Positions 27,521-38,142 of a stretch of DNA of 64,000 nucleotides are shown piece after piece. Where the stretch lies: contig NZ_KK020676.1 in assembly GCF_000307775.2 (NCBI RefSeq), positions 1,811,343-1,875,342 on the forward strand, in the 5' to 3' direction. The stretch comes from Stutzerimonas stutzeri KOS6. GTDB lineage: Bacteria; Pseudomonadota; Gammaproteobacteria; Pseudomonadales; Pseudomonadaceae. Within the stretch, counting starts at the first letter, position 1, and each line of letters opens with the position of its first letter. A model generated the notes under the pieces. That model did not search any database and was not told the DNA's origin. It saw only the letters and a program-made list of their open reading frames with translations. The translations under genes and the position numbers were made by a program.

Positions 27521-28846
27521 ATGGACCTGTTCAGCCGCGAACCTGTCGCCCAGCCGCTTGCCGCACGCTTGCGTGCAGCCAGCCTCGACGAGTATGTCGG
27601 GCAGGAGCATCTGCTTGCCCGCGGCAAGCCTTTGCGAGAGGCGCTGGAGCAGGGCGCGCTGCATTCGATGGTGTTCTGGGGGCCGCCCGGGGTCGGCAAG
27701 ACCACCCTGGCGCGCCTGCTGGCCAAGGTCTCCGATGCCCACTTCGAGACGGTTTCGGCGGTGCTCGCCGGGGTCAAGGAGATCCGCCAGGCGGTCGAGA
27801 TCGCCAAGCAGCAGGCGGCGCAATATGGCCGACGTACCATTCTGTTCGTCGATGAGGTGCATCGCTTCAACAAGTCCCAGCAGGACGCCTTCCTGCCTTA
27901 CGTCGAAGACGGCACGCTGATCTTCATTGGCGCGACCACCGAAAACCCCTCTTTCGAACTGAACAATGCCTTGCTCTCGCGCGCCCGCGTCTATGTGCTG
28001 AAAAGCCTCGACGAAGCCGCACTGCGCAAGCTGGTGGCGCGGGCGCTTAACGAGCCCAAGGGGCTCGGTGATCTGCGCCTCGAGCTGCCGGAGGAAAGCT
28101 TTCAGATGCTTTTGGCTGCGGCCGATGGCGATGGCCGTCGGCTGCTCAACCTGCTGGAGAACGCATCGGACCTGGCCGAGGAGGGCGGCAGCATCAGCAC
28201 CGACCTGCTGCAGGATCTGCTGGGTGACAGCCGTCGCCGTTTCGACAAGGGCGGCGAGGCCTTCTACGACCAGATATCGGCGCTGCACAAGTCGGTGCGC
28301 GGCTCCAATCCCGATGCGGCACTGTACTGGTTCGCGCGCATGCTCGATGGCGGTTGCGATCCGCTGTACATCGCCCGGCGCGTCGTGCGCATGGCCAGCG
28401 AAGAGATCGGCAATGCCGACCCACGGGCGCTGCCGCTGTGCCTGAATGCCTGGGACGTGCAGGAGCGCCTGGGCAGCCCGGAAGGGGAGCTGGCCGTGGC
28501 ACAGGCCATCGTCTATCTCGCCTGCGCGCCGAAGAGCAACGCCGTCTATACCGCGTTCAAGGCGGCCATGCGCGATGCCGCCGAGAACGGCTCGCAGGAA
28601 GTGCCGCTGCACCTGCGCAACGCGCCGACCAAACTGATGAAAGAGCTCGGCTACGGCAACGAATATCGCTACGCCCATGACGAGCCGGATGCCTATGCCG
28701 CAGGCGAGGATTACTTTCCCGAGGCCATGCAGCCGCGCCGTTATTACCATCCGGCTCCGCGCGGGCTGGAAAGCAAGATCCGCGACAAGCTTGAGCACCT
28801 GGCTCGGCTCGATCTTGAAAGCCCGATACAACGGAGAAAGGAATGA
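27521..28846 (+). CDS. rarA: Replication-associated recombination protein RarA (MgsA)
   Basis: RarA is a tetrameric AAA+ ATPase that acts at stalled replication forks and binds SSB. The 441-aa protein has Walker A GPPGVGKT (about 54-61), Walker [11 protein letters not shown] (about 108-117), sensor 1 GATTENPSF and the C-terminal tetramerisation/MgsA region [17 protein letters not shown]. Its stop codon overlaps the start of crcB (ATGA). Confidence 0.95.
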   Translation: MDLFSREPVAQPLAARLRAASLDEYVGQEHLLARGKPLREALEQGALHSMVFWGPPGVGKTTLARLLAKVSDAHFETVSAVLAGVKEIRQAVEIAKQQAAQYGRRTILFVDEVHRFNKSQQDAFLPYVEDGTLIFIGATTENPSFELNNALLSRARVYVLKSLDEAALRKLVARALNEPKGLGDLRLELPEESFQMLLAAADGDGRRLLNLLENASDLAEEGGSISTDLLQDLLGDSRRRFDKGGEAFYDQISALHKSVRGSNPDAALYWFARMLDGGCDPLYIARRVVRMASEEIGNADPRALPLCLNAWDVQERLGSPEGELAVAQAIVYLACAPKSNAVYTAFKAAMRDAAENGSQEVPLHLRNAPTKLMKELGYGNEYRYAHDEPDAYAAGEDYFPEAMQPRRYYHPAPRGLESKIRDKLEHLARLDLESPIQRRKE

Positions 28847-29217
28847 TCCGCATAGCCCTTGCCGTCGCCTGTGGCGGCATGATCGGAACACTGCTGCGTT
28901 TTGCCGTCGCTACCTGGGCCAGTACCCAGTGGCCCAGGCATTTCTATCTGGCCACACTGGCGGTCAACCTGCTCGGCTGCCTGCTGATCGGCTATCTCTA
29001 CGCAACCTTCCTGGCCAGGCCGGATATCCCGCCGGAATTGCGTGCCGCGCTGATCATCGGCTTTCTCGGTGCGCTGACCACCTTCTCCAGCTTCTCGCTG
29101 GACGCACTGCGGCTGCTCGAAAGCGGTCAGCTGGCGACCGCTTTCGCCTACGTCGGCGGCAGCGTGCTGGGCGGTCTGCTGGCGGCCTGGGCTGGCCTCG
29201 CGCTCGCCAGGTTATGA
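28843..29217 (+). CDS. crcB: Fluoride ion channel CrcB (Fluc)
   Basis: Fluc is a small dual-topology membrane protein that exports fluoride. The 124-aa protein has four membrane segments and the family motifs [19 protein letters not shown] (pore asparagine) and [15 protein letters not shown] (pore phenylalanines and the central Na+ site). It is translationally coupled to rarA by a 4-nt overlap. No fluoride riboswitch is visible in front of it, as expected inside an operon. Confidence 0.93.
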   Translation: MIRIALAVACGGMIGTLLRFAVATWASTQWPRHFYLATLAVNLLGCLLIGYLYATFLARPDIPPELRAALIIGFLGALTTFSSFSLDALRLLESGQLATAFAYVGGSVLGGLLAAWAGLALARL

Positions 29218-29238
29218 ACCGGCGCCCGTTCACAGTAA

Positions 29239-30570
<1,332 letters not shown>

Positions 30571-30693
30571 AGTTTTGGCGCGCTGCGCCACCTGCGGTCC
30601 GGCATCAGGCCGGATCCTTGATATTCGACAAGGGGCATCGCGGCCGTAATGGCTGTGATGCCTGTACCTCCAACGACCCTCCAGGATTCGCCC

Positions 30694-32088
30694 ATGGAAT
30701 ACCTCCCGCTGTTCCACAACCTCAAAGGCCGCACGGTGCTGATCGTCGGTGGTGGAGAAATTGCGCTGCGCAAGGCCCGGCTGCTGAGCGAAGCCGGAGC
30801 GCGGTTGCGGGTGGTAGCACCAAGCATCGAGGCGCAACTGGTCGAACTGGTCGAGGCAGGAAACGGTGAGTGCCTGAATCGGGGCTACGACCTGCAGGAC
30901 ATGCACGGATGCGTGCTGGCCATCGCCGCGACCGATGACGAGCCGCTGAATGCCTCGGTTTCGCAGCACGCCAACGCGCTGGGTATACCGGTCAACGTGG
31001 TCGACTCGCCGCAGCTGTGCAGCGTGATCTTTCCGGCGATCGTCGACCGTTCGCCGCTGGTCATCGCGGTGTCCAGCGGCGGCGACGCGCCGGTGTTGGC
31101 GCGCTTGATCCGGGCACGTATCGAGACCTGGATTCCGGCGGCCTACGGGCAGCTGGCGGGGCTTGCCAAGCAGTTTCGCGCCCAGGTCAAGGCGAAGTTT
31201 TCCAACGTCCAGCAGCGACGAGTGTTCTGGGAGGAAACCTTTCAGGGCCCGATCGCCGAGCAGGCGCTGGCCGGGCGTTCAGCCGAGGCCGAACGGCTGC
31301 TCGCCGAAAAGCTCGCGGGTGCGGCGCCGCGTGCGCTGGGCGAGGTCTACCTGGTCGGGGCTGGCCCCGGTGATCCTGATCTGCTGACCTTCCGCGCCTT
31401 GCGCCTGATGCAGCAGGCCGATGTGGTGCTCTACGACCGCCTGGTCGCTCCGGCGATCATCGACTTGTGCCGGCGCGATGCCGACCGCATCTATGTCGGC
31501 AAGCGGCGCGCGGAACACGCCGTACCGCAGGAGCAGATCAACCAGAAGCTGGTGGAGCTGGCCAGGCAGGGCAAACGCGTGCTGCGGCTGAAGGGCGGCG
31601 ATCCGTTCATCTTCGGTCGCGGTGGCGAGGAGATCGAGGAACTGGCGGCCAACGGCGTACCGTTCCAGGTCGTCCCCGGCATCACCGCTGCCAGCGGTTG
31701 CGCCGCCTATGCGGGTATTCCGCTGACCCATCGTGACCATGCCCAGTCGGTGCGCTTCGTCACTGGCCACCTCAAGGACGGCAGCTGCGATCTGCCTTGG
31801 GCCGAACTCTCCGCAGCCGGACAGACGCTGGTGTTCTACATGGGCCTGGTTGGCCTGCCAGTGATCTGCCAGCAGCTGATTGCCCATGGTCGTTCGGCTG
31901 AAACCCCGGCGGCGCTGGTACAGCAGGGTACCACCAGCAATCAGCGGGTCTTCACGGGCACGCTGAAAACGCTCGCACAACTGATAGCCCAGGAAAACGT
32001 ACAGGCGCCGACGCTGCTAATCGTCGGCGAGGTTGTGCAACTGCGGGAGAAACTCGCCTGGTTCGAAGGTGCCCAGACGAGCGCTTGA
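30694..32088 (+). CDS. cysG: Siroheme synthase CysG (trifunctional)
   Basis: CysG makes siroheme from uroporphyrinogen III for sulfite and nitrite reductases. The 464-aa protein has the N-terminal NAD-dependent dehydrogenase/ferrochelatase half (Rossmann GGGEIALRK, residues 1-210). The C-terminal SAM-dependent uroporphyrinogen methyltransferase half starts at [17 protein letters not shown] (about 220) and contains [16 protein letters not shown]. The ATG at 30694 follows AGGA. An upstream in-frame ATG is not homologous. It is the last gene of the conserved housekeeping block. Beyond it the accessory quinoprotein cluster begins. Confidence 0.95.
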   Translation: MEYLPLFHNLKGRTVLIVGGGEIALRKARLLSEAGARLRVVAPSIEAQLVELVEAGNGECLNRGYDLQDMHGCVLAIAATDDEPLNASVSQHANALGIPVNVVDSPQLCSVIFPAIVDRSPLVIAVSSGGDAPVLARLIRARIETWIPAAYGQLAGLAKQFRAQVKAKFSNVQQRRVFWEETFQGPIAEQALAGRSAEAERLLAEKLAGAAPRALGEVYLVGAGPGDPDLLTFRALRLMQQADVVLYDRLVAPAIIDLCRRDADRIYVGKRRAEHAVPQEQINQKLVELARQGKRVLRLKGGDPFIFGRGGEEIEELAANGVPFQVVPGITAASGCAAYAGIPLTHRDHAQSVRFVTGHLKDGSCDLPWAELSAAGQTLVFYMGLVGLPVICQQLIAHGRSAETPAALVQQGTTSNQRVFTGTLKTLAQLIAQENVQAPTLLIVGEVVQLREKLAWFEGAQTSA

Positions 32089-32121
32089 CGCCGAAAACCA
32101 GCCTGTCCCCGGCGCCGCGCT

Positions 32122-32787
32122 TCAGCGGCGCAGGTAGGCGGTGAAGTCGATATCGCCAGCCGAGAGAATTGCCTGAACGCGGTTGTGCACGTTTAGCTTG
32201 CGCAGGATCGCCGAGACATGCGCCTTCACCGTGGTCTCGGCGATATCGAGGTTATAGGCGATCTGCTTGTTGGACTCGCCCTTGGTCATGCGTTCCAGCA
32301 CCAGCAGCTGCTTGCGGGTCAGAGCCTGCAGCAGTTCCGGCGGTATCGATGGCTCGCTGTGATGGGAGTGACGGCTGCTGGTCTTCTGGCTGCGGATGAT
32401 GTCCGAAGGCAGGTATACGTTGCCGTTGAGTATCTGCTCGATGGCATCGGTCATCTGCGCCCGTGGCGAAGACTTGGTGATGAAACCGACCGCTCCGTAG
32501 GTGATCGCCTGCAGCACGATCTGCTTGTCCTGCTCGGCCGAGACGATCACCACGGGGATGGTCGGCGCCTCGTTGCGCAGGTTGATCAGGCCATTAAGCC
32601 CGTGCATGCCGGGCATGTTCAGGTCCAGCAGCACCAGATCAAGGTCATCATGTTCCAGCGTCAGCGCCAGCGCGCTGTCCAGATCGGCAGTTTCGAGGAT
32701 TTCACTGTCGGGGAAGCCATCACGGATGACGTTGTGGATGGCTTCGCGAAATAGCGGATGGTCATCCGCAATCAGAATCTTGTACAA
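32122..32787 (-). CDS. agmR: LuxR-family response regulator, AgmR/ErbR/PedR1-type
   Basis: A 221-aa two-component regulator. The receiver domain covers residues 1-120, with acidic pocket D8-D9, phosphoacceptor D55 and K105. A His/Ser-rich linker is followed by a LuxR-type helix-turn-helix ([21 protein letters not shown]). It resembles AgmR/ErbR, which activates PQQ-ethanol dehydrogenase genes in Pseudomonas. It starts at a TTG (32787) with GAGGTG upstream, as no ATG is in place. No cognate kinase is adjacent. It is the outermost gene of the ped-like block, a place it also holds in P. putida. Confidence 0.82.
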   Translation of the reverse strand: MYKILIADDHPLFREAIHNVIRDGFPDSEILETADLDSALALTLEHDDLDLVLLDLNMPGMHGLNGLINLRNEAPTIPVVIVSAEQDKQIVLQAITYGAVGFITKSSPRAQMTDAIEQILNGNVYLPSDIIRSQKTSSRHSHHSEPSIPPELLQALTRKQLLVLERMTKGESNKQIAYNLDIAETTVKAHVSAILRKLNVHNRVQAILSAGDIDFTAYLRR

Positions 32788-32837
32788 GGCCGGTCACCTC
32801 TTTGTTGTGATTATGGTGGGGCATGCTCATTCGGGGA

Positions 32838-33401
32838 TCAATCGCCGCCAGGCAAGGGTTCCGGAGTAGCGGGGTGCAAGGGCAGGCCCGCCTGCTCCCA
32901 GCCATCCACCCCATCGCGATACCAATACAGTCGCTTGTAGCCGAGCGCGTGGGCGCGCCGGGTGGCGTTCCAGCCGAGCCAGCAATCCGAGCGGCAGTAG
33001 AAAACCAACGGTCGCTCCAGATCGCCCTCGCTGAGACGAGCCAGGTTATCGCTGAAGTAGCTTGCCCATTCCGCCTGCAGAATGCCATTGCCGGTATTGG
33101 CCAGCCAGGTGCTGCCGGGCAGGTTGGCGTGGGGTTCGCTGTCGATGAAGCGGCCTGCCAGCCATTGGCTGCGATAGACATCCACCAGCACGACAGCGGG
33201 ATCCTTGGCCAGGAGCGCCTGCAATGCCGGTGTGTCCAGTGTCGTGGCACCCTCGGCCGTCGCTGGCGTCGGGCTGCGGTATTGTGTCTGTCGATAGCCA
33301 TCGGCTGAGAACAAGGCGAGCTGTTCCTCGGCCGAGGCGAGCGGTGAAATGCCGAGCCCGGGCAGCATGGCGATCAGCAATGGCAGCAGCGACCTGAACA
33401 T
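32838..33401 (-). CDS. PQQ-dependent catabolism-associated CXXCW rhodanese-like protein
   Basis: A 187-aa exported protein with a signal peptide (hydrophobic to about residue 22). Its rhodanese-like fold has the active loop CRSDCW at residues 136-141, which defines the family seen only next to quinoprotein alcohol dehydrogenases. VVLVDVYRSQWLAGRFID is the usual mid-domain block. The role is unproven. A periplasmic thiol or sulfur-handling step is inferred from the two cysteines and from the SoxYZ-like carrier elsewhere in the cluster. It lies 50 bp upstream of the agmR start on the same strand. Confidence 0.88.
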   Translation of the reverse strand: MFRSLLPLLIAMLPGLGISPLASAEEQLALFSADGYRQTQYRSPTPATAEGATTLDTPALQALLAKDPAVVLVDVYRSQWLAGRFIDSEPHANLPGSTWLANTGNGILQAEWASYFSDNLARLSEGDLERPLVFYCRSDCWLGWNATRRAHALGYKRLYWYRDGVDGWEQAGLPLHPATPEPLPGGD

Positions 33402-33677
33402 AGTCCGTATTCCTCAAGGTCTGTTGACGTTTCGGCGTTGCAACGCAACCCGTCGGGCCAGGCGGATGTGTGCGTGGTGCCGCGGCGTTCGCCATCCCGT
33501 GGGAGTGGCCAAACCTTTCTCCTCATGCCTTGCCCGTGCAAAAAAACAGCGCTGCGATCACGCTCGCGAGTGCAACGACAGCGGCCCCTGCGTTTCGCCG
33601 GGTCGATTACAGAACAACGGGCACGTCTTTGAAATCCTACGATGGAGGGGAAAACCGACACCAAAGTAGTAATCGGC

Positions 33678-34469
33678 TCATGCCGAGCGGCGCAAGGCCG
33701 CGTGCTGGGGGTTGAAACTGAGCACCGCGAGCAGGCTGAACAGCATGGTCAGGCCAAGGCAGACCGCCAGTGCGGTGGGTGCGAGGCGCATGTACAGAGC
33801 ATGACGCACCAGTTCCACTGCATGGCTGAACGGATTGATGGCGCATATCCAATACAGCCATTCGCTGGCCTCGCGCATCTTCCATAACGGGTACAGCGCC
33901 GAGGACAGGAAGAACATCGGGAAGATCACGAAGTTCATGACCCCGGCGAAGTTCTCCAACTGGCGGATGCCATTGGACAGCAGCAGACCCAGGGCGCTGA
34001 GCAGCAGCGCCACCAGCAGCAGGGCGGGCAGGGCGACCAGCAGGCCCGGCAGTGGAGGCTGGACACCGTAGAACCAGGCGATGGCGAGAAACGCATAGAC
34101 CTGCAGCAGGGAGATCAACGCCGTGGCGACGAGCTTGCTGGCCAGCAGAAAGCCGCGCGGCAGCGGGCTGGTCAGCAGCACGCGCATGCTGCCCATCTCG
34201 CGGTCGTAGACCATCGAGAGCGATCCCTGCATGCCGTTGAACAGCAGAATCATGCAGGCCAGGCCAGGCACGATGTAGGTTTCGTAGGTGATGTAGGTGT
34301 CGTATGGCTCGATGATGGCGATGCCAAGTGCGGCGCGAAAGCCGGCGGCGAATACCACCAGCCAGAGCAACGGGCGCACCAAGGCGCTGAAGAAGCGCGA
34401 GCGCTGCTGAACGAAACGCAGCCATTCACGCAGCACGATACCGCGCAGGCATTCCCAGTACGGCATCAT
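33678..34469 (-). CDS. pedC: ABC-2 type permease PedC, quinoprotein-associated
   Basis: A 263-aa ABC-2 permease with six membrane segments and the family pattern NGMQGSLSMVYDREMGSMRVLLTSPLPR. It belongs to the PedC type found beside PQQ alcohol dehydrogenases. In P. putida the PedA1A2BC transporter has been implicated in lanthanide-dependent growth. Its ABC-2 topology would otherwise suggest export. The first of two adjacent ATGs (34469) has GGAG 8 nt upstream. It is 122 bp after the ATPase gene in the same orientation. Confidence 0.87.
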   Translation of the reverse strand: MMPYWECLRGIVLREWLRFVQQRSRFFSALVRPLLWLVVFAAGFRAALGIAIIEPYDTYITYETYIVPGLACMILLFNGMQGSLSMVYDREMGSMRVLLTSPLPRGFLLASKLVATALISLLQVYAFLAIAWFYGVQPPLPGLLVALPALLLVALLLSALGLLLSNGIRQLENFAGVMNFVIFPMFFLSSALYPLWKMREASEWLYWICAINPFSHAVELVRHALYMRLAPTALAVCLGLTMLFSLLAVLSFNPQHAALRRSA

Positions 34470-34591
34470 GCCGATAGCTCCTGATTGTCCGACAGGCAAG
34501 GGCGAGGTCGAACGGGACCGCTGGTGGTTTCGATGCACACCGGCCAGGTCATGGCGCAGGCTCGAATCGAACGAACTCCGGGCACCGTAAT

Positions 34592-35323
34592 TCAGGCCTC
34601 CGCCTCGTCGTTGCGGGTGAGTCGGTTGAAAGTCTGTTCCAGGGTGTCGCCGTTGCTGCTCAGCTCAGGGGCGCGCCCCTGGGCCACCAGCCGGCCGCGG
34701 TTGAGTACCAGCAGGTCGTCCTCGGGGCGTATTTCATCGAGCAGATGGGTGGTCCACAGCACGCTCATACCCTGTTCCCGGCACAGCGAACGGACATGCT
34801 GGTTGAGCGCCTGGCGGCTGGCCGGATCGAGGCCGGCGCTGGCTTCATCCAGCAGCAACAGTTCAGGACGATGCAGCAGCGCGCGAGCGATCTCCACGCG
34901 CCGGCGATGGCCACCGTTCAGCTCCCGAACCTTGCTGGTGCGCCGCTCTTCGAGCTGCTGCCGCTGCAGTTCGAGCTCGATACGCTCGGACGCCATGGCC
35001 CGGGGCATGCCGTGCAATGCCGCGTGATAACGCAGGTTCTGCTCCACCGTGAGGTCCAGGTCCAGCGTGCTCTGCTGGAAGACCACGCCCAGTCGGGCCA
35101 GAGCCTTGCGTGGGTCATCCCGAAGGCTGAATCCGGCTATGCGGATCTGCCCCTGCTGAAGGTCGTAGAGCCTGGTCAGCAGGGCGATCAGCGTCGATTT
35201 GCCGGCGCCGTTCGGCCCAAGCAACGCGGTGAAGCGTCCCTGGGCCGCGGTAAAAGTCACCCCGTCGAGTGCCCGGCGCGCGCCATAGGCGAATGCGATG
35301 TCGCCGACCTCGAGTGCGCTCAC
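34592..35323 (-). CDS. ABC transporter ATP-binding protein of the PQQ alcohol dehydrogenase system (PedB-like)
   Basis: A 243-aa ABC ATPase with Walker A GPNGAGKST, a signature loop in the degenerate form LNGGHRRRVEIARAL (LSGGQ replaced by LNGGH), Walker B ELLLLDEASAGLDP and the switch His in TTHL. It pairs with the pedC permease. The GTG at 35323 overlaps the beta-propeller stop codon by 4 nt (GTGA), which decides the start. The changed signature motif is typical of a permease-specific subgroup and does not by itself indicate inactivation. Confidence 0.88.
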   Translation of the reverse strand: MSALEVGDIAFAYGARRALDGVTFTAAQGRFTALLGPNGAGKSTLIALLTRLYDLQQGQIRIAGFSLRDDPRKALARLGVVFQQSTLDLDLTVEQNLRYHAALHGMPRAMASERIELELQRQQLEERRTSKVRELNGGHRRRVEIARALLHRPELLLLDEASAGLDPASRQALNQHVRSLCREQGMSVLWTTHLLDEIRPEDDLLVLNRGRLVAQGRAPELSSNGDTLEQTFNRLTRNDEAEA

Positions 35324-36291
35324 GGCGTGACCACCACGCCCCATGGGTAGCGACCTACCTTGATCGACTTGGTGACCTTCAACTGGGCCACGTCGATCAC
35401 CGAGACGTCACCGCTGACGCCGTTGGTGGTCAGGAGCAGGCTTTCGTCGGGGTTGAACGACATGTGCCAGACGCGCCGACCCACCAGCAGGTAATCCAGC
35501 ACCTCGTAGGTCTTCGCATCGACCACGGCGATGTGGTTGGCCGGGCCGAGCGCGACGAAGGCGTACTTGCCGTCGGAGGTGAGCTTGATGCCCACCGGCT
35601 GGACCTTGTCCGGGTGCACGCCCTTGATCTTGAAGGTCAGGGTTTTCAGTATCTCGCGCTTGTCCACGTCCACCACGCTGACCGTGCCACCGATCTCCGC
35701 CGAGGCCCAGAGCAGCTTGCTGTCCTTGGTGAATTCGACATGACGCGGACGCTGGTCGACCAGGGTGTTGTCCACCAACTGGTTGGTGCTGGTGTCGATC
35801 CAATGCAGCATGTTGGTGGTTTCGCTGGTGTTGACCGCCCACTTGCCATCCGGGCTGACTGCCATGCCTTCGGGCTCGACACCGACATCGATCTGCGCCA
35901 GTACGTCTTCCTTGTCGACGTCGACCACGGTCACCAGCGCGTCGTCTTCATTGGAGATGTACAACCACTTGTTGTTGGGATGCAGGGCGAACTGCTCGGG
36001 GTCGGCGCCCGAAGGCAGCTGCTTGATGATCTGCCGCGTGGCCAGATCCATGACCTGCACCGTGTCCGAATCGCTGGCGCAGATATAGAGCAGCTTGTTG
36101 TCGTGGGAGAGCGCGAGGCCGCGTGGGCGCATGCCGACTTCAAGTGTTTCGACGGTTTCCATCGTGCCCAGGTCGATGACACTGATGCTGTCGTCCTTCT
36201 CGTTGGAGACATAGGCCGTGGCTGCGGAGGCGGCGCCAGCGCTCAGGCTTAGCGCGAAGGCAATGGCAGTGGCTAGCAAGGTTCTTGGCAT
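35320..36291 (-). CDS. PQQ-dependent catabolism-associated YVTN beta-propeller protein
   Basis: A 323-aa periplasmic protein with a signal peptide (AIAFALSLSAGAASA). About seven repeats of the pattern [VI]xVID...T[VL]E.[VI]xVG.xPxG[LM]A[VL]SPD follow, a seven-bladed YVTN-type propeller. It belongs to the family linked to PQQ-ABC systems and is a candidate for the PedA component of the transporter. A role in ligand presentation to the permease is inference. The 4-nt overlap with the ATPase gene shows tight coupling. Confidence 0.86.
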   Translation of the reverse strand: MPRTLLATAIAFALSLSAGAASAATAYVSNEKDDSISVIDLGTMETVETLEVGMRPRGLALSHDNKLLYICASDSDTVQVMDLATRQIIKQLPSGADPEQFALHPNNKWLYISNEDDALVTVVDVDKEDVLAQIDVGVEPEGMAVSPDGKWAVNTSETTNMLHWIDTSTNQLVDNTLVDQRPRHVEFTKDSKLLWASAEIGGTVSVVDVDKREILKTLTFKIKGVHPDKVQPVGIKLTSDGKYAFVALGPANHIAVVDAKTYEVLDYLLVGRRVWHMSFNPDESLLLTTNGVSGDVSVIDVAQLKVTKSIKVGRYPWGVVVTP

Positions 36292-36311
36292 CTTGGGGCT
36301 CTCTCTTATGG

Positions 36312-36800
36312 TTATCGTGTGGCAGGGGCTGCGATGTCGGAACTGTCCATGCGCAGTAAATAATCGTCGGCTTCCTGCTGTCCGCCGGCGGCGGCGCGTT
36401 GCAGCCAGCTACGGGCCTCGCTGCGATCGGCTTCGAGGCCGCGCCCTTCGGCCAGTGCAACGCCCAGGTGGTAGCGCGCCAGGCTCACATAGCTGACGTC
36501 GTCGGGTTGTTCGGCACCCTGCCTGAGCAGGGCAGCGGATTTGCCCAGATCCTTTTCCACGCCGCTGCCACTCTCGTACATCTGCGCCAGCGAGATCAGC
36601 GAGTAGACATCGTTCCAGCGCTTCACGCAGTCCTCGAAGATGGCCTTGGCGGCTTCGAAGTTGCCGGTCTTGGCGGTGACATAGCCGTAGAGACACTTGA
36701 TGCGCTTGGGACTGTCGACATAGGCCTCGTAGCCCAGCTCGTCGGCGCCGGCGGGAAGCGTGGCCAGTCCCAGCAGGGCTGTCGCCAGAACACGCTTCAT
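36312..36800 (-). CDS. Small Sel1/TPR-like periplasmic protein
   Basis: A 162-aa protein with a short signal peptide (ATALLGLATLPAGA). Helical Sel1-like repeats follow (SLAQMYESGSGVEKDLGKSAALLRQGA and YHLGVALAEGRGLEADRSEARSWL). Such repeats mediate protein contacts. It overlaps the upstream binding-protein gene by 4 nt (ATGA) and lies 20 bp before the propeller gene, so it is part of the same operon. The specific partner is unknown. Confidence 0.75.
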   Translation of the reverse strand: MKRVLATALLGLATLPAGADELGYEAYVDSPKRIKCLYGYVTAKTGNFEAAKAIFEDCVKRWNDVYSLISLAQMYESGSGVEKDLGKSAALLRQGAEQPDDVSYVSLARYHLGVALAEGRGLEADRSEARSWLQRAAAGGQQEADDYLLRMDSSDIAAPATR

Positions 36801-37987
36801 GGGCGGGCCTCGCTCAGCCGGCAGCTGCTTTCCGGTGCGTCGAAGCCAAGGGTGTCCAGCTCGCTTGTGGGGTGCAGAAATCCATCCTGGGGTGAGTTGG
36901 ACACCAGCGCACGCGGGTGAACCAACGGTATCGGCTGGCGCAGCTGGCCGTTCCAGGGACGGAAGCTCAGCTTGCGGCCCTTGAAACCATCGAGTGGCAG
37001 CTCGCCGCTCAGGGACAGCTGGCGGATCGCCGCGGCCTCGCTGCTGCGCAGGCGGGTGACCGCCGCAGCGAGGCTGCGCACGCCCATCCAGGCGGCGAAG
37101 TCGCGGTCGTTCATCCAGCGCTTGGCATGGGCCTCGAAACGCTTCTGCAACTGGGCCGCACCGTAGGTTTCCACTGTCTTGTGCCAGCCGCTCGCGGTCA
37201 TGCCCTGGGTACCGGCCACCGGGCGTGGCAGCCAGGTCTGGTAGGGCACGTACTCGCCGAAGTCGCCACGCTCGTCGGCCACCAGTACCACATCGTACTC
37301 GGCGGCCTGGGTGAACAGTGGCATCTCCGCCTGGGCGCTCCGGCGCTGGTCGTTGTCGAAGCTCCAGGGCTTCTCTTCGACGATCTGGTGGCCGAAGCGC
37401 TTGGCCGCCCGGCGCAAAGCATCGGCGTAGGCCTGATCCTCAGCGGTAGGGCCGACGATCAGCAGCCAGCGATTCCAGCGGCGTACCGCGAGAAACTGGC
37501 CAAGAGCATCGGCAAGCATGCTGCGGCTGGGCAGGGTGTGCAGAACATTGGCAAGGCAGGTCTGGTTGCGCAGGCTGTCATCGGCACTGCCGGCATTGAT
37601 CAGCAGCGCATCTGGCATGGCATCCGACAATTGACGCAGTGTGGCGGCCGGAGCGTTGATCACGAACAGGCGAATGCCATCGGCGTACTGCCGGGCGGCC
37701 TGTTGCAGCAGATCTTCCGCTGTTTCGCCGGTTGCCGTTTGCAGTGCATAGCTGTGCTTGAGAAAGCGCCCCGTGCTGTTGCTGTCGGTGATTGCCAGCT
37801 CGGCACCGCGCAGCCCGGCATCTTCCGGTTCAGGGATGACATTGGAGAGCACAGGGCCGGGGTCCGGGCGATAGGCCAGGTAACCGATGCGTATCGCCAG
37901 CTCGGCGGCGGCGGGTGCCGCAACGGCGAAGGGCGCACAACAGGCGAATGCGATCAGGATACCGGCTCGTCGAAATACTTGGCGCAT
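36797..37987 (-). CDS. ABC substrate-binding protein, PQQ-dependent alcohol dehydrogenase system
   Basis: A 396-aa exported protein of the type I periplasmic-binding (branched-chain amino-acid/urea-like) fold, in the family found with quinoprotein dehydrogenases. It has a signal peptide to about residue 26, IGYLAYRPDPGPVLSNVIPEPEDAG at the N-lobe start and WNRWLLIVGPTAEDQAYADALRRAAKRFG as the N-lobe/hinge pattern. The ATG at 37987 has AGGAG upstream. It heads the operon that runs through the Sel1, propeller, ATPase and permease genes, an unusual pairing of a type I binding protein with an ABC-2 permease. Confidence 0.83.
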   Translation of the reverse strand: MRQVFRRAGILIAFACCAPFAVAAPAAAELAIRIGYLAYRPDPGPVLSNVIPEPEDAGLRGAELAITDSNSTGRFLKHSYALQTATGETAEDLLQQAARQYADGIRLFVINAPAATLRQLSDAMPDALLINAGSADDSLRNQTCLANVLHTLPSRSMLADALGQFLAVRRWNRWLLIVGPTAEDQAYADALRRAAKRFGHQIVEEKPWSFDNDQRRSAQAEMPLFTQAAEYDVVLVADERGDFGEYVPYQTWLPRPVAGTQGMTASGWHKTVETYGAAQLQKRFEAHAKRWMNDRDFAAWMGVRSLAAAVTRLRSSEAAAIRQLSLSGELPLDGFKGRKLSFRPWNGQLRQPIPLVHPRALVSNSPQDGFLHPTSELDTLGFDAPESSCRLSEARP

Positions 37988-38051
37988 GGGCTGCTCCTGT
38001 GGCGTTGTCAGCAGCATAGGAAGCATGGCGGGGCGGGGGAATATGCAGAAA

Positions 38052-38081
38052 GTACCGCTCTGGCGGTACCAAGGTAGTAGG
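38052..38081 (+). promoter_or_regulatory. Divergent regulatory site with inverted repeat and TACCAAGG motif
   Basis: The 155-bp gap between the divergent binding-protein and cupredoxin-like genes holds an inverted repeat GTACCGC-TCTG-GCGGTAC (38052-38069). It overlaps TACCAAGGTAGTAGG (38067-38081). The latter matches sites upstream of exaA/pedF, pedH and, inverted, the TonB receptor. A TAGCAT at 38103-38108 could be a -10 for the plus-strand gene. Confidence 0.45.
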
Positions 38082-38142
38082 TAAGCAAGCGGCGCCTGCC
38101 CCTAGCATGGTCACGTCCGATAACAATAACGAGGCCACCCCC

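Noticed and set aside
28780..28860. Fluoride riboswitch in front of crcB
   Set aside because: crcB starts inside the rarA stop codon and there is no untranslated leader to hold one.
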